A DNA stretch of 64,000 bases, from positions 930,001 to 994,000 of the forward strand of contig NZ_CP071868.1 in NCBI RefSeq assembly GCF_017569225.1, given 5' to 3'. The DNA is from Pengzhenrongella sicca (GTDB lineage Bacteria > Actinomycetota > Actinomycetes > Actinomycetales > Cellulomonadaceae). The translations under genes were made by a program, and so were the position numbers. Under the pieces are notes generated by a model. The model did not search any database, was not told where the DNA came from, and saw only the letters and a list, made by a program, of their open reading frames with translations. Shown here piece by piece: positions 26,086 to 36,415 of this stretch (its first letter is position 1; every line of letters begins with the position of its first letter).

Positions 26086-26172
26086 GTGGGTCCACACAGT
26101 GTCGGTGAGGCCGGGTGGCGCTGCCCGATCGCCGCGGTCCAACGCGCCCTGAGGGGTGCGGCCGATGCCTAG
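26086..26172 (+). CDS. possible 28-residue leader ORF before the receiver-EAL gene
   Basis: GTG at 26086 is preceded by GGAGGG at a good distance. The frame runs 28 codons to a TAG at 26170-26172, eight bases inside the next gene, so the two would be translationally coupled. The product contains one Cys and two Trp/Arg-rich stretches and has no known relative. It may be chance. Confidence 0.3.
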   Translation: MGPHSVGEAGWRCPIAAVQRALRGAADA

Positions 26173-27337
26173 GCTGCTTGAGCGGTTCTCGACGATGAGC
26201 GTGCTCATCGTCGATGACAACGAGGCCAACGTGGCGCTCGTGCGGGCGCTGCTCATGAACGAGGGCATCCATCGCATTACGGCGGAGACGGACTCGCGTC
26301 GCGTAGCGGGCCGGCTTGCCGCGATCGACCCGGACCTGGTGCTCCTGGACCTGTACATGCCGCACCTCGACGGCCACGCCGTGCTCGAGCAGATCGTCCG
26401 GTTCGCGGCGGGGAGCTACCTGCCGGTGCTGGTCCTGACCGCGGACTCGACCCGGCAGAGCCGAGATCTGGCGCTGAGCAAGGGCGCCCGGGACTTCCTG
26501 ACCAAGCCGCTCGACACCGTCGAGTTCGGGCTGCGGGTCGCGAACCTGCTGGAGACGCGCCAGCTGCACACGGCGATCCGGCGCGCCGTCGGCGGCGGTC
26601 CCGCCGTCCCGCAGGCCACCGAGGGCGAGCTGGCCAGGATGCGGGACCGCGTCGAGACCGTCATCCAGGACGGGAGCATCACGCCCGTGTTCCAGCGCGT
26701 CGCTGAGCTCGGCACGCGCGCGACCGTCGGCCACGAGGCGCTGGCCCGGTTCGCCCGCCCGCACGAGCACGGCCCGGCGGGCTGGTTCCGGGACGCGTTC
26801 ACGGTGGGCCACGGCATCGAGCTCGAGCTCGACGCGGTCACCCGGGCCCTGCCGTTCCTCGACGACGACGCGGGCACGTTCCTCGCCGTCAACATGGCCC
26901 CGGCGACCGTGCTCCAGCTGCGTCGGGGTGACCTGGAGGACCGGCCGGTCGACCGGATCGTCATCGAGCTCACCGAGCACGCGCCGGTCGAGGACTACGC
27001 CGCCGTGCGGCGCGCGCTCGCGAGCATGCGCGCGGACGGCCTGCGGCTCGCCGTCGACGACGTCGGCTCGGGGTATGCCGGATTCCAGCACATCCTCGCG
27101 CTCGAACCCGACATCATCAAGCTGGACATCTCGCTCATCAACGGGATCGAGCGGAGCCGGATGCAACGCGCGCTGGCGAGCGCGCTCGTGGCGTTCGCGA
27201 CCGACATCGCCGCCGTGGTCATCGCCGAGGGGGTCGAGACGGCCGCGGAGCTCGAGGTGCTCGGCGACATCGGGGTGCCGTGGGGGCAGGGGTACTTCCT
27301 CGGGCGCCCCGAGCCCGCCCGGGCGGTGCGCGCCTGA
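26165..27337 (+). CDS. response regulator with EAL domain (c-di-GMP phosphodiesterase)
   Basis: 390-residue two-domain protein. The N-terminal receiver (about 10-130) has VDDNEAN, the phosphoacceptor in LVLLDLYMP and Lys in LTKPLD. The EAL domain (about 155-390) keeps the catalytic set: GHEALAR (the EAL motif), NMAP, IELTEH, VDDVGSGY, KLDISL, EGVET and GQGYFLG. It is predicted to cleave c-di-GMP under control of an unlinked kinase. I place the start at the ATG at 26165, eight bases after GAGGGG. Its TGA abuts the stop of the convergent LCP gene; the two share a GCCTGATCAGGC palindrome (27332-27343). Confidence 0.9.
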   Translation: MPRLLERFSTMSVLIVDDNEANVALVRALLMNEGIHRITAETDSRRVAGRLAAIDPDLVLLDLYMPHLDGHAVLEQIVRFAAGSYLPVLVLTADSTRQSRDLALSKGARDFLTKPLDTVEFGLRVANLLETRQLHTAIRRAVGGGPAVPQATEGELARMRDRVETVIQDGSITPVFQRVAELGTRATVGHEALARFARPHEHGPAGWFRDAFTVGHGIELELDAVTRALPFLDDDAGTFLAVNMAPATVLQLRRGDLEDRPVDRIVIELTEHAPVEDYAAVRRALASMRADGLRLAVDDVGSGYAGFQHILALEPDIIKLDISLINGIERSRMQRALASALVAFATDIAAVVIAEGVETAAELEVLGDIGVPWGQGYFLGRPEPARAVRA

Positions 27338-28723
27338 TCAGGCCCCGGGCATCCCGCCGACGGCACCCGCCGGCAGCGTGCCCGTCATGATCGCCGTGAA
27401 GAACGCCGGGCTCGTGTCCGGGTCCAGCTCGACCGTCGAGCCCACGCCTCCCGGCCGGTAGTCGATGCTCAGGATCGGCGGCGTGCCGGTGATGCCGCCC
27501 GGACCGGTCGCGCTTCTGAAGGCGAGCGCAAGGCGGCCGAGGTCGACGATGTTCGTGCCGTTGCTCACGAAGAGTGCGCCGAGGCCGGCGGACACGAGCC
27601 GGACCTGCTTGGCCGGCTGGAGCGCCAGCGACGGCTTGGCGACCGCCCCGGTGACGGCCGAGATGAGCTGCTGCTGGCGCTGCGCGCGGCCGATGTCGGA
27701 GGTCGGGTCGGAGTACCGCATGCGCGCGAAGGCGAGGGCCATCGGCCCGGCGACGTCCTTGCAGCCGGGCGCGTCCCAGACCAGCCCGGAGTTCACGTCG
27801 TTTAGGGGGAAGGACAGCGGCGGGCTCTCGAGGCAGAGATTGACGCCGCCGGCGGCGTCGACCACCTGTTCGACCCCGCCGAACCCGATCTCGGCGTAGT
27901 GGTCGACGTGGATTCCCGTGAGCGTCTCGACGGTCGTGACGAGCAGCGGCGCGCCCCCCAGCGAGAATGACGCGTTGAGCTTGCCGGCATCGTGGCCGGG
28001 AATCTCGACATAGGTGTCGCGCGGGAGGCTGATCAGTGCCGCTGGCCCGCTGGGCGGGACGTGCAGCAGCATGATCGTGTCCGTGCGGGCGCCGGGAGTG
28101 GTGGTGTCCTCGATGGTGCCGTCAGCGCGAGAGTCGGAGCCGGCGATGAGGTACGTCGTGCCGGGGGTGTTCGCCACGCCGGACAACGCGTCCACGTGCT
28201 CGATCTTGCCGTTGGCCCACACGAGCATGCCGATAGGCCAGGCGAGGAGCGCCACGACGACGACTGCCACCGTGATGGCGATCCGCTTGCGGCGCGAGCC
28301 GGGCAGGCGCGAGCCGGGCAGGCGCGGGCGCGCGGGCGGCGGCGCATCGACCCGACGACGTGGCGGGGCGGCGGGCGCGCGGGGGCCGACGGGCGGGCGG
28401 GGGCTGACGCGGTCCGCACCGGCGGGTTGTGCGGGGGCACGTACCGCGGCCGCAGGGCGTCGCGGTGTCCCGGTGGGCGACGCTGGGCGACCGACCGTGA
28501 TCGCGTCGGCAACAGCCGGGCGGCGCCCGGCCGACGCGGGATTGATGCTCGGGGGGACGCCTGCGGGTGCCGACGGCGCCGGGGGGCCGGACGGTGCGGG
28601 TCGCGCTGCGCGTGCGGGCGGCGCCGTTGGCCGGCTCGCCTCGCCGCCGACGGGCCGCGCTGACCCGCCCGTGCGGGCGCGGCTAGCGCCGGCAGGGCGG
28701 CGGGGCTTGTCCTCGGGGGCCAT
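27338..28723 (-). CDS. LytR-CpsA-Psr family glycopolymer ligase (downstream copy)
   Basis: 461-residue membrane protein. It has an unusually long Pro/Ala/Arg-rich cytoplasmic N-terminus (1-145), one membrane helix at about 150-172, then an extracellular LCP domain. Lipid-phosphate-binding residues are present: D-S-R-A-D, RTDTIMLLHV, ISLPRDTYVEIPG and RMRYSDPTSDIGRAQRQQQ. LCP enzymes move undecaprenyl-linked glycopolymers onto peptidoglycan. It is the second gene of a pair, six bases after its paralog. A 15-bp unit repeated in the N-terminal region codes for RLPGS twice. Confidence 0.9.
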   Translation of the reverse strand: MAPEDKPRRPAGASRARTGGSARPVGGEASRPTAPPARAARPAPSGPPAPSAPAGVPPSINPASAGRRPAVADAITVGRPASPTGTPRRPAAAVRAPAQPAGADRVSPRPPVGPRAPAAPPRRRVDAPPPARPRLPGSRLPGSRRKRIAITVAVVVVALLAWPIGMLVWANGKIEHVDALSGVANTPGTTYLIAGSDSRADGTIEDTTTPGARTDTIMLLHVPPSGPAALISLPRDTYVEIPGHDAGKLNASFSLGGAPLLVTTVETLTGIHVDHYAEIGFGGVEQVVDAAGGVNLCLESPPLSFPLNDVNSGLVWDAPGCKDVAGPMALAFARMRYSDPTSDIGRAQRQQQLISAVTGAVAKPSLALQPAKQVRLVSAGLGALFVSNGTNIVDLGRLALAFRSATGPGGITGTPPILSIDYRPGGVGSTVELDPDTSPAFFTAIMTGTLPAGAVGGMPGA

Positions 28724-28729
28724 GGTCGC

Positions 28730-29953
28730 TCAGCCGCAGACTGCCGTGACGGTTTCGGCGGTAATTGCGTCCTTGCCAGGCACAGGGGTCTCCTGCTCGA
28801 CGGAAGCGTCCGCGGAGGGGTCGGGCGTGGCGGCCGGATCCACCGGCGCGACCGGTTCAGCCGCCGGGGTGATCGGCTGGTCGGCCGCTAGCGCGGCCCA
28901 GATCGCATCCGCCTCGTCCGTCATCACCACGCGGTTCGGGTCGGACGGCGCGGCCGCGAACGGGATGGTCATGAACGTGATGTTGCTCGACGCGGTCCCG
29001 CGCAGACTGAACGCGAGGCCGGTCAGGTTGGGGATCGAGGCGAGCGTCGTGCTCGCGGTGATGGACGACGTCGCGGCGTTGAGGAACTGCAGCAGGTTCG
29101 GCAGGTCGGTCAGGAGGTTCTGGGACTGCACCGTTCGTACCATCGCGGCGAGCAGCTGCTGCTGTCGGCCGAGCCTGTTGGTGTCGGACCCGTCGCCGAC
29201 GCCGGTGCCGGTCCGGGCCCGGGCGTAGGCGAGCGCCGTCACGCCGTCCAGCGTCTGCTGCCCCGCCGTCAGCTCGAGCCCGGCCTTCGGCGAGCTCATA
29301 TCGTTCGGGATACAGATCGGGACACCGCCGAGTGCATCGACCATGCGAGTGAAGCCAGCGAAGTCGATGACGACGAACTCGTTGATGAACACTCCCGTGT
29401 TCTCCTCGACCGTGCGGATTGCGCAGGCCGCCGCGTCCGAAACCTGGCCGGACTCCGAGCCGATCGAGAAGGCGGCGTTGAACTGACCGTCCTGCGCCTC
29501 GGAGGTCGTGCCATCGGACCGCGCGCACGCGGGGATGTCCACGAGCGTGTCCCGCGGGATCGAGACGAGGTCCGCACGCGTCCGGTCGGCAGACAGGTGC
29601 AGCACGATCGTGGTGTCGGAGCGCATCCCGGAGACGTCGCCGCCGATCTCCGCGTTCTCGCCGTCCCGAACGTCCGAGCCCATCAGCAAGATGTTCAGAG
29701 CCTGCCCGGCGTTCGGATCGTTGGGGTCAGGCGTGGCTGCCTGCTCGGGGCGGTCGTCGCCGAGCAGGTCGACCACGTTCGCCGACGTGATGTTGGACTG
29801 AAGCCTCGTGTATGCCGTCGCGGCCCCGGTGATGCTGAAGGCCAGCACTGCGGTGACCAGGAGCGCGATGGTTCGGACGACCCGGTGCGACTCCGGCCGT
29901 CGGGCATGGCGCGTGGCGCGTGGGCGCGCCGAGGCTGCGTGGGGTGAGGGCAC
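28730..29953 (-). CDS. LytR-CpsA-Psr family glycopolymer ligase (upstream copy)
   Basis: 407-residue LCP protein with a short basic N-terminus, a membrane helix at about 27-48 and an LCP domain at about 85-300. Conserved residues are GSDVRDG, RSDTTIVLHL, VSIPRDTLVDIP, GGVPICIP and ARTGTGVGDGSDTNRLGRQQQ. A Pro/Ala/Asp/Glu-rich tail ends in a lone Cys. It is the promoter-proximal member of the pair, and its GTG at 29953 lies behind a TAAACT box. The location beside a glycan cluster suggests the pair attaches that polymer. Confidence 0.9.
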   Translation of the reverse strand: MPSPHAASARPRATRHARRPESHRVVRTIALLVTAVLAFSITGAATAYTRLQSNITSANVVDLLGDDRPEQAATPDPNDPNAGQALNILLMGSDVRDGENAEIGGDVSGMRSDTTIVLHLSADRTRADLVSIPRDTLVDIPACARSDGTTSEAQDGQFNAAFSIGSESGQVSDAAACAIRTVEENTGVFINEFVVIDFAGFTRMVDALGGVPICIPNDMSSPKAGLELTAGQQTLDGVTALAYARARTGTGVGDGSDTNRLGRQQQLLAAMVRTVQSQNLLTDLPNLLQFLNAATSSITASTTLASIPNLTGLAFSLRGTASSNITFMTIPFAAAPSDPNRVVMTDEADAIWAALAADQPITPAAEPVAPVDPAATPDPSADASVEQETPVPGKDAITAETVTAVCG

Positions 29954-29959
29954 CCAAGG

Positions 29960-29965
29960 AGTTTA
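29960..29965 (-). promoter_or_regulatory. -10 box of the LCP gene pair
   Basis: TAAACT on the minus strand, six bases before the GTG at 29953. Confidence 0.6.
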
Positions 29966-30040
29966 GAGGCCGAGACCGGCGGGTAGTGGGAGGCGCAGGG
30001 GCGACTGCGTGGAGGGTCTGTGCAGATGGGAGATCGGCAA

Positions 30041-30064
30041 GGCCCCCGGCGCGAGCCGGGGGCC
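30041..30064 (-). terminator. terminator hairpin after the dTDP-glucose dehydratase gene
   Basis: GGCCCCCGGC, a GCGA tetraloop and GCCGGGGGCC make a perfect 10-bp stem eight bases past the stop codon. Confidence 0.8.
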
Positions 30065-30071
30065 GCGGCCG

Positions 30072-31100
<1,029 letters not shown>

Positions 31101-31157
31101 CTAACGGGAGGCGCAGCCTTCTCGAACGGCCGCGCTCGGGGCTCGGGGGACTCGCGG

Positions 31158-31163
31158 TATCCT
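31158..31163 (+). promoter_or_regulatory. -10 box of the 618-residue membrane protein gene
   Basis: TATCCT with seven bases to the GTG at 31171. Confidence 0.5.
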
Positions 31164-31170
31164 CCGCACT

Positions 31171-33027
31171 GTGCACAGACAGCCTTCAACGCCGACGGTG
31201 ACGCCGAGGCGTCGAAGGCGCCGGCAGGCGACGCTCGCGACGGCCGCGGTCCTGGTCGCGGCGCTCGTGCACCTGGTCGCGCAGGCGGGGATGATGCTTC
31301 GCTGGGCGGGGTGGCACCCGTCGATGTTCCGGAACTACTACTGGTCTGACCAGCTCGCCTACCTCGCCATCGCCTCGAATGCCGCGAACGGGAATCTCTC
31401 GGCGGTCGAACCCCTGACGATGACCGGCTCCAACTACTATCCGCGGGCGTACTACCTGCTGCTGGGGCTCGCCGCGGACGCGACCTCGACCAGCGTCGCG
31501 ACGATGTGGACGGTGCTGGGTCTCGCGGCGCAGGTCATGCTCGTCGTCGCGATCGGCGCGACGTGCGTGCTCCTGACGCGCCGCTGGTGGACCGGGCTGC
31601 TCGGCTTCACCCCGTTCATGTTCGGCACGTTCTCGTGGCTCGTGAGCGACTCGTGGATGACGACCTTGGACTCCCATGCCGTCCTGTGGGGACCCTTCGG
31701 GGTGATCTACACGCTCAACGGCGAGTCGGTCGCGCTGTGCCTGGCTGGCGTGGCGCTGCTCGCGCTGCTGCTCGTCGGGGCAGGCCGCGTCCCCGAACGC
31801 GCCGCCTGGCCCGTCGCCGTGGCTGCATGTCTCCTCATTGGTGCCCTTGCCAACGTCCAGACCTACTCTTTCCTCGTCGCGGTGTACATGCTGGCGGGCG
31901 GCGCGGCGGCCGTCGGACTCGTTCGGGAGCGATCGCGGATCGCACTGCTCGCGACCGCGGTTGCCCTCGTGGTCGTGCTCGCGCTGGGGCCGGCCGCCGG
32001 AGCCAGGGTCAGCCCGCTCGCCGTCCTCGTTCTTGGCCTGCTGCCCATGGCACCGGGACTGGTGGTGCTCGCCCGAGCGACCCGCTGGCGCCTCCTGTGG
32101 TGCGTGGCTGCCGTCGCCGTCGGAGCGGCGCCGCAGGTGCTTGGCACGGTGTTCGGCATCCTCGGCGGCGATGCCTTCCTCACCTACCGCGAGAGCTCGT
32201 CGAAGGACCTCGGCGTGTCCTTCGAGGCTGGGCTGGTCGCTGCGGGCGTCATCCTCCCGGCCCTGGCGTTCATCGCGATGCTCGGGGTGCGCCACCGGCG
32301 GACCCTCTGGCTCGCCGTGCCGGTGGCATCGGTTGCCGTGTGGGCCCTCCTGGCGACGAATGACCGTTGGGGAGCGAATCAGGAGCCGTACCGGTTCTGG
32401 CTCGACGTCTATGTGCTCGTGGCCGTTCTCACGGTTCCCCTCGGGGCCTGGGCTGCGCTGGAGGCGGTCACGTCATCGGTCGCCCATCGGGGTCCGGCGG
32501 ATGACCCGTCCCGGGCAAACACGCGCCCGGGATCCCCGCCGCGGGCCGTCGTCGTCGTCGCCCTGGTCGTCGTCGTCGCGTGGGCAGGTGCGGGAATCCC
32601 CGACTGGATCCGTTTCCGCGCCGATGTGGCGTCCGCCGGCTACTTGCAGCTCTCGTCGCCGCTCTATGTCGAGGGCGCGACGATCTCCGCCGCGGCCGAG
32701 GCCGGCGGGGGCTCGGTGCTGACCGACATGTGCATCGATCCGCTTTTCTTCAAGGTGAACTGGGGCGGCTCGGTGGCGGCCTTCAACCGTGGCCTGGCGT
32801 GGCCTGACGAGGTCGAGGCCCTGGACCAGGTGCTGCACATGCGGGCCTCGGGTGTCGTGGACGAGGCGGCGGCGCGCACGGCCGGCGCGCGGTGGCTCCT
32901 CACCAGCACTGCGTGCGCCCCTGCGCTCGCGATCCCTGCCACCGCGGAGCGAATCACGTCTGGGGAGTACCCGGCGCACGGCGCAGATCCGGCTGGAACG
33001 GTCACGCTCTGGCGCCTGCAGGGCTGA
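31171..33027 (+). CDS. large multi-pass membrane protein, GT-C-like topology
   Basis: 618-residue protein. A basic N-terminus and about eleven to twelve membrane helices occupy residues 20-480. A soluble extracytoplasmic domain of about 125 residues follows (from ADVASAGYLQL). The first outer loop carries acidic and aromatic residues (YYWSDQLAYLA), which resembles the catalytic loop of polyprenyl-phosphate-dependent GT-C enzymes. I cannot assign a family. Its place directly before the polysaccharide exporter suggests a role in sugar transfer or polymer maturation outside the membrane. Confidence 0.7.
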   Translation: MHRQPSTPTVTPRRRRRRQATLATAAVLVAALVHLVAQAGMMLRWAGWHPSMFRNYYWSDQLAYLAIASNAANGNLSAVEPLTMTGSNYYPRAYYLLLGLAADATSTSVATMWTVLGLAAQVMLVVAIGATCVLLTRRWWTGLLGFTPFMFGTFSWLVSDSWMTTLDSHAVLWGPFGVIYTLNGESVALCLAGVALLALLLVGAGRVPERAAWPVAVAACLLIGALANVQTYSFLVAVYMLAGGAAAVGLVRERSRIALLATAVALVVVLALGPAAGARVSPLAVLVLGLLPMAPGLVVLARATRWRLLWCVAAVAVGAAPQVLGTVFGILGGDAFLTYRESSSKDLGVSFEAGLVAAGVILPALAFIAMLGVRHRRTLWLAVPVASVAVWALLATNDRWGANQEPYRFWLDVYVLVAVLTVPLGAWAALEAVTSSVAHRGPADDPSRANTRPGSPPRAVVVVALVVVVAWAGAGIPDWIRFRADVASAGYLQLSSPLYVEGATISAAAEAGGGSVLTDMCIDPLFFKVNWGGSVAAFNRGLAWPDEVEALDQVLHMRASGVVDEAAARTAGARWLLTSTACAPALAIPATAERITSGEYPAHGADPAGTVTLWRLQG

Positions 33028-33113
33028 GGACACCGCCGCGACGCACGCCTGATCTCGTCGGGCGACGGCGCGTGCCGGCGTCGGCCGGGACGAGGGCGCG
33101 GATGATCACCAGG

Positions 33114-33119
33114 TAGTCT
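33114..33119 (+). promoter_or_regulatory. -10 box of the polysaccharide exporter operon
   Basis: TAGTCT, seven bases before the ATG at 33127. Confidence 0.55.
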
Positions 33120-33126
33120 GCTCGTC

Positions 33127-33993
33127 ATGTCAGTAGCAGCAGACGTCTCCACCAAACCGTCGAAACAGGCTCGACGGCCGACGCGTGCGAGCCGGGCGCA
33201 GACCCGGCTGGAATACCGTGCGGCACGCCAGCTCCTCAAGAACCTCGTTCGGCGCGATCTGAAGATTCAGCATCGGGGCACAATCCTGGGCGCCCTCTGG
33301 TCACTCATCACGCCGCTCTTGCAGGTCGCCGTCTACACCTTCGTATTCACCGTCATCATGCCTTCCTCGCCGGTCGCCGACGCGGGAGACACACCCTTCG
33401 CCGTGTACCTGTTCGTCGGTCTGGTGATGTGGAATCTCCTGCAGAACGGCGTACTCGCCGGCACGGGATCGGTGCTCGGCTCGGGCTATCTCCTCCAGAA
33501 GGTCTACTTCCGACGCGAGATCCTTCCGTTGACGAGCGTCCTGTCGGCCGGAGTGACCTTCCTCTGGGAGATGGCAGTGGCGATCATCGTCGTCACGATC
33601 TTCGTCGGGCCCCCCGGATGGCAGATCGTCTTCCTCCCGCTGCTGGTGCTCATCACCGCCACGCTGGCCTTCGGGATCGCGGCGCTGCTGTCCGCGGCCG
33701 CCGTCTTCTTCAGGGACGTGCAGCACTTCATCGGGATTGCGATCCAGATGTGGTTCTGGGCGACGCCCGTCATCTACTCGCTCACCATCATCGAGGACCG
33801 ACCGAGCTTGTTGAAAATCATCCAACTCAACCCGATGGCAGGCATCCTGGTGTCCCTGCGCAACATCCTGATCATGCACACGATGCCGGACTGGAAGCTG
33901 CTGGGGTACGCCGCTGTCGTGTCGGTGTTCTTCCTGGTGGTTGGGCTTGCGGTCTTCCGACGGAACGAACGCATGTTTGCGGAGATGATCTAG
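33127..33993 (+). CDS. wzm: polysaccharide ABC exporter permease (Wzm/TagG-like)
   Basis: 288-residue ABC-2 type permease. Residues 1-60 are cytoplasmic and include an amphipathic stretch (NLVRRDLKIQHRGTILGALW) typical of Wzm/TagG. Six membrane segments follow. With the next gene it forms the exporter for a lipid-linked glycan made in the cytoplasm. It is the first gene of a four-gene operon (33127-38286). Confidence 0.92.
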   Translation: MSVAADVSTKPSKQARRPTRASRAQTRLEYRAARQLLKNLVRRDLKIQHRGTILGALWSLITPLLQVAVYTFVFTVIMPSSPVADAGDTPFAVYLFVGLVMWNLLQNGVLAGTGSVLGSGYLLQKVYFRREILPLTSVLSAGVTFLWEMAVAIIVVTIFVGPPGWQIVFLPLLVLITATLAFGIAALLSAAAVFFRDVQHFIGIAIQMWFWATPVIYSLTIIEDRPSLLKIIQLNPMAGILVSLRNILIMHTMPDWKLLGYAAVVSVFFLVVGLAVFRRNERMFAEMI

Positions 33994-33995
33994 CC

Positions 33996-35207
33996 ATGAC
34001 TGACGTCGCGATCGAAGTTGTCGACATGTGGAAGAACTTCCGCATCTATCACGAGCGGTCCCACACGCTCAAGGAGCGCTTCGTAGGACGCTCGAACAAG
34101 TACGAGGACTTCGTCGCTCTCAAGAACATCAACTTCGAGGTCCCGGCCGGTTCGACCGTGGGCATCATCGGGTCCAACGGCTCCGGCAAGTCGACCCTCC
34201 TCAAGGTGCTCGCTCGGATCATGACGCCGAACAGCGGATACGTCCGCGTGAACGGGTCGATGTCCTCGCTGCTCGAGCTCGGCACAGGCTTCCACCCCGA
34301 CCTCACTGGCCGGGAGAACGTGTACCTCGCCAGCTCAGTGCTCGGGCGGAACGAGAAAGAGACGAACGCGCTCTACGACTCGATCGTCGATTTCGCTGGC
34401 GTCGAGCAGTTCATGGATCTCCCGATCAAGAACTACAGCTCGGGCATGAATGCCCGCCTGGCTTTCGCGGTCTCGATCAGCGTCGAGCCCGAGGTGCTCC
34501 TCCTGGACGAGGTGCTCTCGGTCGGTGACGAAGAGTTCCAGATGAAGTGCTACGAGCGGATCGCGCACTTCCGCAACGAGGGCCGCACCATCGTGCTCGT
34601 CTCCCACAGTCTCGGGACGATCACGACGATGTGCCAGGACGCGATCTGGATCGAGCACGGAGAGCTACGCGCGCAGGGGCCGTCCGACGAGGTGGTGGGG
34701 GAGTACCTCGGCAACGTCCACGTCGCCGACGAGGCGAGCTCGCCGCATTCGACGAGCGACACGCGGTGGGGAAACGGCAAGGTCCAGATCACGGCGGTCA
34801 ACTTCGTCGGCGAGAGCGGCCGGCGGACGACCAACCTCCGTGGCGGGGAGCCGTCGGCCATCGAGATCGACTACGTCAGCTCGGAGCCGGTGGACGAGCT
34901 CGTCGCCGGGATCGCGATCTATCGTGCCGACAACGACCAGCTGGTGCACGGGCAGAACTCGCTCCACTCCGATATCGGCGCCAAGCTGCCCGCCAACGGC
35001 ACGGTGCGCTTCGAGCTCGCCGAGACGCCGCTGCTGAAGGGCCCGTACCTGCTCACCGCCGCGCTGCACGACCGTGCCTGCGCGACGATCTACGACTGGC
35101 GTGAGCGGGAGTTTGCCTTCTCGGTCATGAACGGGGCGCGGAGCCTCGGTCAGGCGGGAATGGTCTACGTGGAAGGCACGTGGTCGGTTCCCGTGCGCAC
35201 GGCCTGA
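33996..35207 (+). CDS. wzt: polysaccharide ABC exporter ATPase with C-terminal substrate domain (Wzt-like)
   Basis: 403-residue ATPase. Residues 1-250 are the nucleotide-binding domain: Walker A GSNGSGKS at 59-66, signature NYSSGMNARLAF near 147, Walker B VLLLDEVLSVGDE and switch His in LVSHS. Residues 265-403 are a beta-rich extension like the C-terminal domain of Escherichia coli O9a Wzt, which recognises the modified end of the polymer before export. The start ATG at 33996 is two bases after the permease's stop. The extension predicts that the glycan is capped before transport, and a methyltransferase follows. Confidence 0.92.
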   Translation: MTDVAIEVVDMWKNFRIYHERSHTLKERFVGRSNKYEDFVALKNINFEVPAGSTVGIIGSNGSGKSTLLKVLARIMTPNSGYVRVNGSMSSLLELGTGFHPDLTGRENVYLASSVLGRNEKETNALYDSIVDFAGVEQFMDLPIKNYSSGMNARLAFAVSISVEPEVLLLDEVLSVGDEEFQMKCYERIAHFRNEGRTIVLVSHSLGTITTMCQDAIWIEHGELRAQGPSDEVVGEYLGNVHVADEASSPHSTSDTRWGNGKVQITAVNFVGESGRRTTNLRGGEPSAIEIDYVSSEPVDELVAGIAIYRADNDQLVHGQNSLHSDIGAKLPANGTVRFELAETPLLKGPYLLTAALHDRACATIYDWREREFAFSVMNGARSLGQAGMVYVEGTWSVPVRTA

Positions 35208-35245
35208 CTCCAGAGCTGCGATGAGCGAACAACGTGAAGGACACA

Positions 35246-36415
35246 ATGCTGAGAAATTCTGACGTCGCCACCATGATGCGCAAGGTTCGGGGAACGCTCT
35301 CCCGTGCACGGCGGGAACGGGACGACGGTGTTCTGTTCATCGAACTCGAATCGCTGGACCGGTTCGGGCTCGATGCTCTTCGCAGGGACGCGCGTCTTGT
35401 CGTCGACCTCCCCTCTGGCTCCGGCCGCCCTGTGATCGGGCCGGTGATCGTCTTCTCCAAGCGGGTCTTCCGCCGGCTGGTGCGCTGGTACGTCAAGCCG
35501 ATAGCGCTCCAGCAGTCGGGTGTCAACGAGCGCCTCCTCGATGTCGATGCCCGGGTCGCCGGGGTGGCCGCCCGCGCTGAGGCGGGAGTCACGGACCTCC
35601 TGATCCGGCTCGAAGAGCTCGAGCACGAGGTCGACCGGCTCTCGTCCGAAGCGCCGCGCCGCGCCCAGCAGTCCCGACCGGACTCCGACGAATCGTCCGC
35701 TCTCGATCTCAGTGTCCAGCGGCTGCTCGCCTACAGCGGGTTCGAAGATCGGCACCGCGGCAGCCAAGAGGTGGTGCGCCCGTTGCTGGCGACCTATCTG
35801 AAGTACTTCGAAGACTCGAAGGCCGTGGTGGATCTGGGGTCGGGGCGTGGCGAGTTCGTCTCGGTCCTCGAGGAGGCCGGGATTCACGGGTACGGGGTGG
35901 ACTCCGACGAGTCGCAGGTCGCCACCGCCCGCGCGGCAGGCCGGGACGTGCGGCTCGAGGACGCAGTCGAGCACCTGCACGGGCTGGGCGTGGGCGAGGT
36001 CGATGGAGTGTTCTCGAGCCAGGTGGCCGAGCACCTGACCACCAACGAGCTGATGACGACGATCGACCTGGTGCGACGCAAGCTGGCGCCTGGTGGGGTC
36101 TTCGTGATGGAGACGCCCAACCCGGAGGCTCTCTTCATCTTCTCGACGTTCTTCTACGTGGACCTGACGCACATCAAGCCGATCCACCCCGAGGCGCTGC
36201 GCTGGGCCTTCGAGGCGTGCGGATTCGACGACGTGCAGATCGTGCGCACCCAGAAGGTGCCCGACTCTGCCCGCTTGCAGGCCATTCCTGCGGAGCTGCG
36301 TGGCGAGCCCGGCTGGGACGTCGTCGGCCACAACCTCGACATGCTCAACGACCTGATCTACGGGTACCAGCACTATGCCGTCGTGGGACGGAAGCCGGAG
36401 GCAGGATCTCGATGA
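35246..36415 (+). CDS. class I SAM-dependent methyltransferase with N-terminal coiled coil
   Basis: 389-residue protein. Residues 1-90 are uncharacterised and end in a basic patch. A heptad-like coiled coil lies at about 95-140 (VTDLLIRLEELEHEVDRL). A Rossmann methyltransferase follows, with motif I VVDLGSGRGEF (about 190), VDSD at motif II, and SSQVAEHL. I choose the ATG at 35246, four bases after GAAGGA, over the GTG at 35234. It sits between wzt and a glycosyltransferase with an ATGA overlap. By analogy with WbdD in O9a systems it may methylate the polymer end and stop chain growth. The kinase part of WbdD is absent. Confidence 0.8.
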   Translation: MLRNSDVATMMRKVRGTLSRARRERDDGVLFIELESLDRFGLDALRRDARLVVDLPSGSGRPVIGPVIVFSKRVFRRLVRWYVKPIALQQSGVNERLLDVDARVAGVAARAEAGVTDLLIRLEELEHEVDRLSSEAPRRAQQSRPDSDESSALDLSVQRLLAYSGFEDRHRGSQEVVRPLLATYLKYFEDSKAVVDLGSGRGEFVSVLEEAGIHGYGVDSDESQVATARAAGRDVRLEDAVEHLHGLGVGEVDGVFSSQVAEHLTTNELMTTIDLVRRKLAPGGVFVMETPNPEALFIFSTFFYVDLTHIKPIHPEALRWAFEACGFDDVQIVRTQKVPDSARLQAIPAELRGEPGWDVVGHNLDMLNDLIYGYQHYAVVGRKPEAGSR

